From Thinopyrum elongatum (Eukaryota > Streptophyta > Magnoliopsida > Poales > Poaceae), in assembly GCA_011799875.1 (NCBI GenBank), contig CM022302.1, positions 201,172,086 through 201,236,085 on the forward strand: a stretch of DNA of 64,000 nt. Direction: 5' to 3'. Shown here in pieces: positions 9,868 to 21,213 of the stretch. The translations under genes were made by a program, and so were the position numbers. Numbering within the stretch: the stretch's first letter is position 1; every line of letters starts with the position of its first letter. The notes beneath the pieces were generated by a model, which did not search any database, had not been told where the DNA came from, and saw nothing but the letters and a program-made list of their open reading frames with translations.

Positions 9868-11906
9868 AAGCTCCATTTGGATACTTGCAAGGCATGAGCC
9901 TTTTATGACTAATCCTTGATATTTCTCTTATGATGATGATCATATGTCTTGGATCTATACTTGTATCCTTGCATGTTATCTAACCCTTGTAGGTACTTGG
10001 ATGAACCCAAATCTATGGGATTGCAAGTCACTCACATCTTGAGTAATCTCTACATCACCAAGTCCCTATGATATGGTTGTTGAATTTAAGGAAGCATGAA
10101 CTCACTCAACATATCCTTTGACTATTTCAAAATATCAAAATTCAATTGATATCAAGTTTCATGATTGTCATGGATACACAAGTGCTATTCCTTGCAAGAC
10201 TAACCCATGTAGGAAGATGGACTCAAACTACTAGTGATGCTTCCAACTCTTGATGAGCAACATCAACCTTGAGCATCCAACACAAGTTCAACTACATGAT
10301 CAAGATCAACACCACAACCCAAGGTATGTACTTCCACCTTAGAGAAGCTTTGCTCCAACTCAAGAGCCAAAGCAACTCAACAAGGTGTGAATACATCAAA
10401 ATGCTTAAACGAAAAATGGTAACCCAATTTTGAGCTTAAACGATGAGTATGACCTATGATCAAGTGATCTCACTTGACTCCTAAGTCAATATACTCTAAC
10501 ATAGGTGACTTTGTCGCCGACCCTTTCTAGATGAAGTTCTCTAGTGTTCCTTTACTCAGTTGCTGATTGTATTTGCATATTTTTCTGGCTACTTTGTCTC
10601 TCACTATAATAATAATAATAATAAAAAAACTTCATCTAGATCTCTTTTCTGTTTTTTCTGTGACCCTGTTGTAAATTCATTGCAAATCTTTCTATTAAAT
10701 CCTTGCAAATCCTTGTGAGATTTCATTTGCCAAGTGAGCTGAGTTGACAAAATCTTTACTCTGTGTTGAACTCGGTCCCTCCGATTCAAACCTATCAGCC
10801 TGACCAAAATACAAGGTCTCCTTGTGAATAGTTCATCAGTACAACCGACATGGACTAACTCGGTCGCACCGATAAGTACCTTCTGTGACTCTGTTATCTC
10901 GGCGTCACCGACGAAAAACAAATCGGCGTCACCGATTTCAACTCTGAGAAAATATTTTGCCATTTCTTATTGCCTATTTCCTTCAGCTACACTCAATGAT
11001 TCTATCCTCTATCAGCATCTCAGACTACCTGTTGCTTTGTAGTGACTCTCGAGGACCACACCTTTTTGGCTCATAATCCAGAAGTGCCCTTCCTGGAAAT
11101 TGATGTCAAAGGGGGATAGAGACCATCAAAGCTTATCAAATGAGCATGTCTAAGGCTCTTCTACAGATGCTTGTTATCAAAAGAGGAGAGAAGTCACATG
11201 TCTTTAAGAGGGGAAAGATATGTCAATATGTTTGATCTTAGCTATTGCTATTGAGAATTCTTGTTGCTCTGATTTTGGTTAATATTACCCTTTCTTTCTC
11301 CGATTTATCTCACCCTACCTTCTCCCATTATTGAACATCTGATTCAGGGGGAGAAAGAGTCCATGACTAGGGGAGAAAAATCTTTGGAATTCATTGCATA
11401 TCTTTAGATCTTTGGGGACATGTTAATATCAAAATGAAGTACTTAGTACTCACCCATTACATGTCATCCCGGTCTTAGTGTCTTTGTGGTTTTCTGAAAT
11501 TGCTTTATTAGGAGTGTTCTTGTGTTATCTAACCCTGTTTTCTCAAGTCCACTCTTTTCAAAGTCAGCTCAAGACCACAAGGTAAGTATATGCATCACAC
11601 TCATGTGAATGATGATCTCTTGCTGATGTACATATTGTTTGCAAGAGGAATTCATAAACATGGAGGTACACTCCATAACCACATCATTTGCTCTGACGCA
11701 TATAGCCAAGATACATGTAACTCTTTGCTTGCTCTGTCATGATTATGCATTCACATGTTCTTATATCTTAACTTCACATGATTGCATACATGTAGGGGGA
11801 ACTTATGCATGTTATATGTCTTTCTAAAGCTTTACTTATTACTCTTCTTATTATTTATCTAAAAGCTTTGATGTATGTTGTCATCAATTACCAAAAAGGG
11901 GGAGAT
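9868..11906 (+). other. Long non-coding 3' internal region of the Copia element
   Basis: About 2 kb between the end of pol and the 3' LTR. Some SIRE-lineage elements carry an envelope-like frame here; none is seen, and the longest sense frame is under 75 codons. Visible features are a short TAA/ATA repeat near 10605-10625, five CGGT..ACCG motifs at about 10765-10940 like those of the LTR, and the polypurine tract at the end. Confidence 0.7.
11893..11905 (+). promoter_or_regulatory. Polypurine tract of the Copia element
   Basis: AAAAAGGGGGAGA followed by one T and the 3' LTR start. It primes plus-strand DNA synthesis in LTR retroelements. Confidence 0.85.
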
Positions 11907-13493
11907 TGAAAGCACAAGTGCTCCCTGGGTGATTTTGGTAATTAATGTCAACATATCTCTTATTGGACTAATGGTTTTATCTAGTGCATTTCAGACAAGT
12001 TCAAAAATGGCGTGGAAAGGACAAGAGGATGTGGAACCCCCTTCAAAATGCTAAGGACACATATTGGCAAAAGCTCAAGACTCTTCATTTCTATTTTAGT
12101 GATCCAAGATCACATTGAGTCCATAGGAAAGCCAATACTATTAAAAGGGGAGGAGGTGTTTCTTAATGGTCTACATGCTCAAAATGCTTAGTGATATTGC
12201 TCCAAAGCCCCCAACCACTTTCTCATTCCAAATATGTCCAAAACCCAAAGTCAAACTCGGCCCCACCGAATTTTCCTATCCGGTGCCACCGAGTTCATTT
12301 GACATAGCCACTGCCAGAAACCCGAACACCTCGGTCACACCTGATACGGATCTCGCTCTCACCGAGATGGCCCTACAAACTCTCTGTTTCCCTTTGTAAC
12401 ATTTCAGTCTCACCGAAATGAGCGATCGGTCACGCTGAGTTTGCTTAACCAACACTCTGTTTGCTCTTTGCTGAAATTGGTCTCACCAAGTTCAAGCAAT
12501 CGGTGCCACGGAGATGAGGTTTTGCCCTAGCCCTAGCACATCGGTCCCACCGAGTTGTTCCAGTTGGTCCCACCGAGATTCCTAACGTTCACATTTTGAA
12601 CTGAATCGGTCTCACTGAGTTCCTCTATTCGGTCTGACCGAGTTGGATCCAATGTGTGTAACGGTTGGATTTTGTGTGCAGGCTATATATACCCCTCCAC
12701 CCCCTTCTCCATAAGTGAGAGAGACATCAAAACGTGCCTACACTTCCATCTTACATTTTCTGAGAGAGAACTACCTACTCATGTGTTGAGATCAAGATAT
12801 ACCAATCCTACCACAAGAATCTTGATTTCTAGCCTTCCCCAAGTTGCTTTCCACTCAAATCATCTTTCCACCATATCCAAATCTGTGTGAGAGAGTTGAG
12901 TGTTGGGGAGACTATCATTTCAAGCACAAGAGCAAGGAGTTCATCATCAACACAACATCTATTACCTTTTGGAGAGTGGTGTCTCCTAGATTTGTTAGGT
13001 GTCTCTTGGGAGCCTCTGACAAGATTGTGGAGTTGAACCAAGAAGTTCGTAAGGGAAAGGAGATCGCCTACTTCGTGAAGATCTACCCGAGTGAGGCAAG
13101 TCCTTCGTGGGCGATGGCCATGGTGGGATAGACAAGGTTGCTTCTTCGTGCCTTCGTGAGTGGAGCCCTCTGTGGACTCACGCAACCATTACCCTTCGTG
13201 GGTTGAAGTCTTCATCAATGTGGATGTACGATAGCACCACCTATCGGAACCACGCCAAAAATCTCCGTGTCTACATTGCGTTTGCACACTCCAATCCCAT
13301 CCCTTTACTTTCTTGCAATTAGCATGATTTACTCTTTCCGCTGCTCATACTCTTGTCATGCTTGCTTGAAATGTATTGTGAATTCTTAAACTTGTGCTAA
13401 AACTCCACCTTAACTTAAACAACTTAAAAATTGCCACTTTTACTTGTTGAGGGTCTAATCACCCCCTCTAGACCCCTCTTCTCGATCCTTTCA
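11907..13493 (+). repeat. 3' LTR, Copia (SIRE/Maximus-like)
   Basis: Begins TGAAAGCACAAGTGC, ends CTTTCA, 1,587 bp, and matches 4291-5864 along its length with scattered substitutions and small indels. TATA box at 12684-12691. Confidence 0.9.
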
Positions 13494-13498
13494 CCTGG
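13494..13498. repeat. Target-site duplication CCTGG (right), Copia element
   Basis: Matches 4286-4290 exactly. Confidence 0.9.
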
Positions 13499-15173
13499 CG
13501 ACTCATCCCAACAGTTCACCATTGGGACTGGCATGGATCCCAAATAGGAAAGCGCACTATCGAGTTCATCCGTGAAAATCGGGACATTTTTGCATGGAAA
13601 CCCTTTGACATGCCAGGTGTCCCGAGAGAACTCGTTGAGCACCATCTTAATGTGGATCCTAAGATGAAACCTGCCAGAAAATAGCTCCGTCATTTTAACA
13701 AGGAGAGACACACAAGGCTATTGCAGAAGAGGTGGCCCGGCTCCTAGTTGCCGGGTTCATCGTGGAAGTATTCCATCCTGAGTGGCTGGCCAATCCAGTG
13801 CTTGTTCTGAAGAAAAATGGCACTTGGCGTATGTGGGTTGATTACACAGATCTTAGAAAGGCTTGTCCCAAAGCCCCATTTGCCCTCCTCCGCATTGATC
13901 AGATCATTGATTCTATGGTTGGTTGTGAGTGCTTATGTTTCCTGGATACTTACTCTGGCTATCATCAGATTAAGATGGCCATCGAGGATAAGGAGAAAAC
14001 AGCCTTTATCACACCCTTTGGGGCTTTTTGCTATGTCCCTATGCCTTTCAGGCTTAAGAGTGCAGAGGCGACTTATCAATGTTGTGTACATAATTGTTTT
14101 CACGAGTAGATTGGGCGCAATGTTCATGCTTATGTTGATGATATCGTGGTCGAGTCTCAGAAGAAGGAAACTTTGTTGGATGACCTCAAGGAGACTTTCG
14201 ACAGCCTTCGAGTTCACCAGATGAAGCTCAATCCGGCCAAGTGCATGTTCGGTGTTCCTGCAGGCAAGTTGCTAGGTTTCCTGGTTTCGGAAACGGGCAT
14301 TGATGCTAACCCGAAGAAGATCAAGGTAGTAACTTCGCTTGCCAAGCCGGCCAACATCAACGACGTCCAACGCATGGCGGGTCGGATCGTAGCCTTGAGC
14401 CAGTTCATAAGCCGCCTCGGCGAGAAGGCGATTCCACTATATTATATGATGAAAAAGACTGATAACTTCGTCTGGAGCGACGCTGCAGATTAGGCTTTTG
14501 AGGATCTCAAGAAGCAATTAGTTGAGCCGCCTGTTCTTGCTGCTCCTATTGACAAAGAGTCTATGCTCCTGTACATTGCTTCCAATAACAAAGCAGTCAG
14601 TGTAGCAGTCATCATAGAGCGCAAGGAGGCTGAAAAGGAATATCCAGGTCAAAGACCAGTCTATTATGTCAGCGAGGTTTTGACTGAGTCCAAACAAAGA
14701 TACCCACATTGGCAGAAGCTGGTCTTTGGTGTTTTCATGGCTAGTCGCAAGCTGAAACATTATTTCCAGGAACATCCTATTACCATGGTCAGCTCAGCCC
14801 CTTTGGGAGATATTATCTAGAACAGGGAGGCCACGGGTCGGGTTGCAAAGTGGGCAATCGAGCTTGGGCTGCATCATCTAAAATATGTGCCCCGGACAGC
14901 TATCAAGTCTCAAGCATTAGTGGATTTCATCAACGATTGGACTGAGCTTCAAGTCCCCGAGGAGAAGCCAGACAACACCTATTGGACGATCCACTTTGAT
15001 GGTTCCAGGCAATTGGAAGGCTCGGGGGCTGGAGTCATAATAGCTTCCCCACGAGGTGACAAGTTTTGTTATGTTCTGAGGATCATGTTTCCCTGTACTA
15101 ACAATGCGGCTGAGTATGAGGCCCTCCTCCATGGTCTCCTCATGGCTAAGGAGATGAATCTCAGCCGGGTCAA
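13499..15173 (+). pseudogene. Tat/Retand-type Gypsy pol, fragment 2 (RT, RNase H, second RNase H)
   Basis: Resumes the frame left at 4290. After two frame changes near 13540 and 13690 it runs in one frame from 13732 with TAG stops at 14107, 14491 and 14818. RT pieces: GFIVEVFHPEWLANPVLV, WVDYTDLRKACPK, FLDTYSGYHQI and YVDD at 14131-14142. The RNase H of pol follows (LLYIASNNKAVS, RYPHWQKL). Then comes a separate RNase H-like domain starting WTIHFDGSRQLEGSGAG with NNAAEYEALLHGL; this additional 'archaeal-type' RNase H marks the Tat clade (Ogre/Retand). The solo LTR at 15174 interrupts that domain. Dead through stops and frameshifts. Confidence 0.8.
15169..15173. repeat. Target-site duplication GTCAA (left) of the solo LTR
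   Basis: Repeated at 16690-16694 immediately after the LTR end. Confidence 0.9.
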
Positions 15174-16689
15174 TGATACGTCCATTTTACATCATGTTTT
15201 CCTACTGTTATTTATAATGTTTTTATGCATAATAATGCTTTATGGAGTAATTCTAATGCCTTTTCTCTCATAAAATGCAAGGTTTACACAAAGAGGGAGA
15301 ATACCGATAGCTGGAATTCTGGACCTGAAAAAGCTACATCAGAGATACCTATTCTGCACATCTCCAAATGAGCTGAAATTTTATGGAGAATTATTTTGGA
15401 ATATTCAATAAATACTGGAGAAAAGAACCACCGGAGGGGGACCACCTGGTGCCCATAAGAGACGAGGGCACGCCAGGCCCCCCAGGCGCGCCCTGGTGGG
15501 TGGTAGACAGCCCAGCCCACCTCCGGTGCCCATCTTCTGTTATGTGAGGTCTTTTGACCTAGGAAAAATAGGGGGAGGACTTTCAGGATGGAGCGCCGCC
15601 GTTTCGAGGCGGAACTTGGGCAGGAGCACTTTTGCCCTCCGGTGGAGCGATTTCGCCAGGGGAACTTCCCTCCAGGAGGGGGAAATCGAAGCCATCGTCA
15701 TCAACAACAACCCTCTCATCTTTTGGAATCCAATCTCCATCAACATCTTCAACAGCACCATCTCATCTCAAACCCCATTTCATCTCTTGTGTTCAATCTT
15801 TGTATCAGAACCTCAGATTGGTACCTGTGGGTGACTAGTAGTGTTGATTACATCTTGTAGTTGATTACTATATGGTTTATTTGGTGGAAGATTATATGTT
15901 CAGATCCATTATGCTATTTAACACCCCTCTGATCTTGAGCATGAATATCATTTGTGAGTATTTACCTTTGTTCTTGAGGTCACGGGAGAAGTCATGTTGC
16001 AAGTAATCATGTGAATTTGATATGTGTTCGATTTTTTGATGATATGTATGTTGTGATTCCCTTAGTGGTGTCATGTGTCAACTACATGATACTTCACCAT
16101 CTTTGGGCCTAAGGGAATGCATTGTGGAGTAGTTATTAGATGATGGGTTGCTAGAGTGACAGAAGCTTAAACCCTAGTTTATGAGCTACTTCGTAAGGGA
16201 CTGATTTGGATCCATATGTTTAATGCTATGGTTAGATTTTATCTTAATACTTTTCTCGTAGTTGCGGATGCTTGCGAGGGGGTTAATCATAAGTGGGAGG
16301 CTTGTTCAAGTAAGACCAACACCCAAGCATCGGTCCACCCACATATCAAATTATCAAAGTAGCAAACGCGAATCAAACCAACAAGATGAAAGTGACTAGA
16401 TGAAATTCCTGTGTGCCCTCAAGAATGCTTTGTTTATTATAAGAGACTGTTTTGGCCTGTCCTTTGCTACAAAAAGGATTGGGCTACCTTGCTGCACTTT
16501 ATTTACCGTTACCGTTACTTGTCCGTTACCAATTATCTTGCTATCAAACTACTTGTTACCAATAATTTCAGTGCTTGCAGAAATTATCTTGCTGAAAACC
16601 ACTTGTCATTTCCTTCTGCTCCTTGTTGGGTTCGACACTCTTACTTATCGAAAGGACTACGATTGATCCCCTATACTTGTGGGTCATTA
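15174..16689 (+). mobile_element. Solo LTR of an Athila-type Gypsy element (1,516 bp)
   Basis: Starts TGATACGTCCATTTT and ends TTGTGGGTCATTA. GTCAA flanks both sides (15169-15173 and 16690-16694). No primer site or internal sequence follows, so the body was lost by LTR-LTR recombination. It is the same family as the 5' LTR at 51669-53191. The last bases are TA instead of CA, a single substitution. Open frames in it (15496-15834, 15588-15860) lie in the transcribed leader part of the LTR and are not genes. Confidence 0.9.
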
Positions 16690-17452
16690 GTCAAGTGCCT
16701 GGGCGACTCTGATCTGGTTGCTCAACAAGTTTCTGGAAAATGGGATTCAAAGGATCCTCTCATGGCGACTTATCGACAAGCGGTGACTAATATCGCAAGA
16801 TATTTTAAAGGTTGATCACATTGATCGGTGGCTCAACAAGGCGGCTAATTCATTGTCATGACTCGTCTCTCAATGTAAGCCGGTCCCTCCCAATGTGTTC
16901 CTTGTTGTTCTCCATAATCCTTCTGTCAAACTACCTTCAGAGGAAGATCTTGCTATACCTGACCCGGAAGCATAGTTGGTGGCTGCTCGCCATGCTATAC
17001 CAGATTGGACAACTCCTTATTTGGCTTATCTGGCTCGAGGCGAGCTCCCTGAGGATGAACTCATTGGTCGTCAGATCGCCCGATGTTTCAAGTCTATGAC
17101 TATTTGCAATGGCGAGTTGCACAGAAGAAGCATCACATGTGTTTTTCAGTGTTGTGTTTCCCCTGAAGAGGGATGAGAAATCCTTAATGAGATTCACTCT
17201 AGTGATTGTGGTCATCATGCCGACTCAAGATCCCTGGTGGCCAAGGCTTTTCGACATGGTTTTTACTGGCTCACGGCTCATGCAGATACGAGGATATCGT
17301 GCACAAGTGTGATGGATGCCAGAAGTTTGCTTGTCAGGCTCATGTGCCGGCTCAAGAACTCCAGATGATTCCAATCACCTGGCCATTTGCACTCTGGGGG
17401 CTTGATATGGTTGGTCCGTTCAAACCATCCAAAGAAAAGAAGACTCACCTTT
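16690..17452 (+). pseudogene. Tat/Retand-type Gypsy pol, fragment 3 (end of second RNase H, integrase N-part)
   Basis: The first bases repeat the target duplication GTCAA and continue the second RNase H (CLGDSDLVAQQVSGKW, typical of its end). Frame changes follow near 16815 and 17175. The integrase zinc-binding part is readable (CGHHADSRSLVAKAF, then FYWLTAHAD) and the start of the core domain (PFALWGLDMVGPFKPSKEKK). The Tekay-type element at 17453 interrupts the core. Confidence 0.75.
17448..17452. repeat. Target-site duplication CCTTT (left), Tekay-type element
   Basis: CCTTT precedes the LTR start TGTAACATCCC and is repeated at 28329-28333 after the 3' LTR end. Confidence 0.9.
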
Positions 17453-20161
17453 TGTAACATCCCAAATTTTCAATTTGGAATGTTATACATAGGTCATCAT
17501 ATGCATATCATATTTTATTTGCATTTCGTTTGTGATCCTAGAAATCTTAAGCAACTCAAGGACCCACAGAGAGAGTTGGGGATTTCGTTTATTTTCATAT
17601 TTGAATTTTCTCAAATATTGAAAAGAGGATCATTTTGGTTTTATTTATTTTTCTCTCCGAAATATTTCATATTAAAAAATAAATGAGAGGAGATAATATG
17701 ACTTCTCCAAAATAAAAGAAATATTGGAGGAAAAATGTTAAAATCAAATAAATAATTTTATTTGAATTTTATCGCTATTTTATTTGAATTAGAAAAATAT
17801 GCGTTTTTCAAAATTGCATTAGAGTCCCAAATAAATGTTCACCTTGTCCGGTAGATTTTTAGAGGACGGGGAAAATTTATTTCAGGATTTTTGGAGTCCG
17901 TTTAGTATTTCTTTTCTTTGTTTTTCTGCGCGGAATTATTTAAAAAAAACTCCGCGGACCGAACTGGGCCGAAGCCCAGCCGGCCGGGCACCGCCGCCGC
18001 CTCCGCTCGCGCGCGCCCCGTGCTCGAGCCGGACTCCGCCGGAGTCAGGGACGCCCCCGCCGCCGCGGCTTGCCCCCTCCCCAAGCCAGCCGCCCCCGGC
18101 CCCTCCTTAAATACCGCCCCGCCCCCCCTCGTCCCCACACCCGCAGCCGCCGCAGCCCCGCCGCCCGCCGCTGCTGCGCCGCCGCCCGCGCCAGCCGCCG
18201 CCGCCGCTGCCGTCCGAGCCGCCGCGCCGCACCCCGCCGCCGCCCCTCAGCGCCTCGCCGCCGGAGCCGCCGCCATCGGATCTCGTCGCCCCGTTTTTTT
18301 TCGGTTTAGGTAAAAAACCGATCGGTTTTTTTAGAAACCCTAGATCCCATTTTTTTTTCTTCCGGTTTAGTTATCCAGCGGACGTTCGTCCGTACGTTCG
18401 TTTTAATGAACGCTGTTCACCCGTTAGTCACAGACAGCGAACGTTCGTTCGTTAGCCAGTTCGTCAGTTTTTCTTTTCCCAGGGTTTTTCGCGATTATTT
18501 TCGATCGTGATTTCTGATCTGATTTTTCGTTTTAGTTTTTCTTTTCGCTCGTTTATCGGAATCAGGCGATTCAAGCGCCTAGAGTTTCGTCTCGAAGCCC
18601 TCTTTCTGTTTAATCAACTTAAACAAGTTTTTGCTACTGTAAAATTTGACTTTAGTCCAGATTAGTAATCGAAGCTTGTTTCTTTCGCAGTTTGAGTTTC
18701 GTTGCTTCGTTTGATTTGATTCTTTTTGCAAACCGGAGTTCTTAAGTTGAACTTTCTGGTTAGATCTCTTATTTGAGTTTTACCCGTGCTTCTAGTTGAG
18801 TGCTTATTGTATGCTTGTTTGTTTGCGATAGAGTACCCGGAGTGCGAAGCTTGCTACTACGAGTCTCTAGGATTTGCAGATCGTCAGCAAGGCAAGTAAC
18901 ACATTGATCATACTTCTTTCATACCCAGTTTTTATGCATTAATTTCAATCCTCAAACACTGCATGATTAGGATGTGATTAACTTGTGGGTATTGGGAAGT
19001 AGATGATGAGGTAGAACCTATTGCCCTTTATTATCAAACCCTTGGGAGTTACTTCTACATTATGCTTATATTGCCATGCTATGCTCGTAGACGTGGATTG
19101 AGTTTTGAGTGTATCCATGACAGATGTGAGATTGTTAATTAATGGTTAACTTAAGGTGGCTACTTAAACACACATCTGGGTGGATTGGTTGCGGGCACCT
19201 GGGGATATACCAGTGCTGTCCATTTGGTTCGCCACCCAGGCTCAAAGGGATCATAAGATTATTCATGCTAGAAACTTCCGTGTGCAGCCACAAGCTATTA
19301 TGGGCTCTAGCATAGTTGAGTATGTTGCATGACCTCTTCCAGTGGTAGGCTAGCAGATGTAGGGGATGTAGGTTGGTACTGTCTACCCAGGGTTAGAGTT
19401 AATGCTTCTGAAAGACTGTGTCTCGGTCATCCATTTCTCAAACACCATGTAGTGCGAGAAATCCAATGGAGGAGATCGAGTCTTGTGGGGAAAAGTGCAC
19501 AAACCTCTGCAGAGTGTACAAACTAATCATGGTTAGCCGTGTCCTCGGTTATGGACATCTTGAGTATCTGGTATTTGAATTATTGATTTGATCTCATCAC
19601 TCTAAATTAATTTGTTGGGTTTAATGATTACTTTTAATTGGGATTGAGAGGGGGATTTACCTTCTCAATGTTTTCAACAAACTCAGTAGTAAATAAAAAT
19701 TTATTCCTTTGTTGTAGGGAAAAATTTGCTTTTCGCAAAACAATATAACCCTAGAGCCTTCCACCAGCCATATATGCATGTAGTGATAGCATTTATCTGT
19801 TCATTGCTCTATTGTGTTATATTACCAGCATATTCCATGTGCTGACCCGTTTCGGGCTGCAACATATCATGTTGCAGACTTTTCAGACGAAGAGTAAGGT
19901 GCGCTAGGTCGTTGTCATGCACTCAGCTATGCCGTTGGAGTTGATGGACTCACTTTATCTTCCAAGCCTTCCGCTGTTATCCTATTTAGATGGCCTTACG
20001 CCATATTTATTGTAATAAGTTCTCTCTTGAGACATTCGATGTAATAAGTGTGTGATTGCACTCTGTTATAAATCCTTCGAGTACTGTGTGTGTCAGCATT
20101 ATCGATCCAGGGATGACACTTATGCACAGAGACTTCGATCCATTCGGGTTGGGTCGCTACA
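17453..20161 (+). repeat. 5' LTR, Tekay-type Gypsy
   Basis: 2,709 bp. An AT-rich first 480 bp is followed by a strongly GC/CpG-rich block (about 17960-18290) rich in GCC repeats, then an AT-rich remainder. A TTAAATA box at about 18105-18112 sits inside the GC block and may be the promoter. Proline/alanine frames at 17835-18313 are products of the GCC repeats. Confidence 0.9.
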
Positions 20162-20165
20162 AAGA

Positions 20166-20177
20166 TGGTATCAGAGC
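20166..20177 (+). promoter_or_regulatory. Primer-binding site, initiator tRNA-Met
   Basis: TGGTATCAGAGC, a perfect match to the usual site, four bases after the LTR end. Confidence 0.9.
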
Positions 20178-20268
20178 ACACGCTGACTGTAGGACACGAC
20201 CACTAAGAAAAGCCATAGGTCACTCTTCTCTACTCATTTCTGACTCTCTCCATCTTCTACTCTCTAGG

Positions 20269-21012
20269 ATGGCGGACTCAAGGAACAAGTTTGCACAACC
20301 GGATGAAGACACACCTTTTGGACGACACTTGAAGGAAGTCACTAGGTACCTGAACATCGGAATACCAAGCTTCATGGGGACCTACACCGCCACTATACCA
20401 GAAGAGGAGCGTTGGATGATTCGAGTTCAAGTTCCAGGAAGGACATTCACGCCAGTTACTGAGCCCATAGAGTTTTCCTTTGATGCACCAACATGGAGTC
20501 TAGGAAAGAGCATGGCAGCCCACATCGCCATGGGACGCATCGGCGAAATGTATCACAAGGATCTTAAGGACACCATCTACCAGATATGTGGACGCTGAGA
20601 TGAGCAATGGGAGATGATCAGCACCAAAAGGGACAGGTCCATTGCAGCTTTCATCCAGGAGTTAAACCAGCACATTCGTCGACAGGAGAACCAGATGTGC
20701 GCCAGCATGATAGATTTGAAGAAGGTGATGACCAGGAACATGGAGCTAGAAGAGGAACTCAAGTCTACACATGATGGATACGAAGAGGAAATCGCAATAC
20801 TGGTGGATAAGAATGACGACCTGACAAGGAAGCTAGGAGTATTCATGGGAGACCCCGCGCCAGGAGGAGAAGACGACGAACCCGAGGAAATTCGTTCTGA
20901 AGACTACATCATCATCGACGACACCGACTCCGACCCCGACAGTAGTAATGATGATTATGAAGACGAAGCTGGAGCGGATATCATGGAGTCTTCCACCGAT
21001 CAAAATTTCTAG
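20269..21012 (+). pseudogene. Extra pre-gag open frame of the Tekay-type element, one internal stop
   Basis: ATG 20269 (MADSRNKFAQPDEDTP) opens a frame of 247 codons ending TAG 21010, broken by TGA at 20596-20598 and otherwise continuous. The first half is a globular-looking region of mixed composition (YLNIGIPSFMGTYT; a helix-like LGKSMAAHIAMGRIGEMY). The second half is heptad-like and glutamate/lysine-rich (MELEEELKSTHDGYEEEIA), likely a coiled coil. It ends in a strongly acidic tail (Asp/Glu, about 35 residues). It is separate from gag: a 200-bp gap and an independent start at 21214. I know no function. Its place mirrors the pre-gag frame of the Gypsy element at 53963. Confidence 0.65.
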
Positions 21013-21213
21013 ATGACCACCATATGATTAGTAGTATTTCCCCATGTATATAGTAGTAGTCCAAGCACTTTTGTAACGATAGTTAGATCGATTGTATGCC
21101 CCTGCTTGAATTGATTTTGGTGTGATATGAATGTGTTTGCCTCATGTGCATATGGGTAGTGCTTTCTCACTAGACCTCCCTCTATTCTAATCTCTCCCCT
21201 CTAAACCCATCAG

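Larger units (their letters stand above)
4291..13493 (+). mobile_element. Copia retrotransposon, SIRE/Maximus-like, full-length but defective (9,203 bp)
   Basis: Two LTRs (1,574 and 1,587 bp) start TGAA(A/G)G and end CTTTCA, flanked by the duplication CCTGG. Internal order is primer-binding site, gag, protease, integrase, RT, RNase H, a 2-kb non-coding tail, then a polypurine tract. Integrase before RT defines Copia. The long LTR and long 3' tail suggest the SIRE/Maximus lineage; the family name is inference. It sits inside pol of the older Gypsy element. By eye I count six mismatches in the first ~275 bp of the LTR pair, so it is not a very recent insertion. Confidence 0.9.

Noticed and set aside
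9868..11906. Envelope-like gene in the SIRE-type tail
   Set aside because: No sense frame above about 75 codons and no membrane segments; the longest frame (10604-10963) is antisense.
17835..18313. Proline/alanine-rich open frames (91-131 codons) as a possible gene
   Set aside because: They come from GCC repeats in the GC-rich LTR block, recur with indels in the 3' LTR at 26011-26481, and have no conserved motif.
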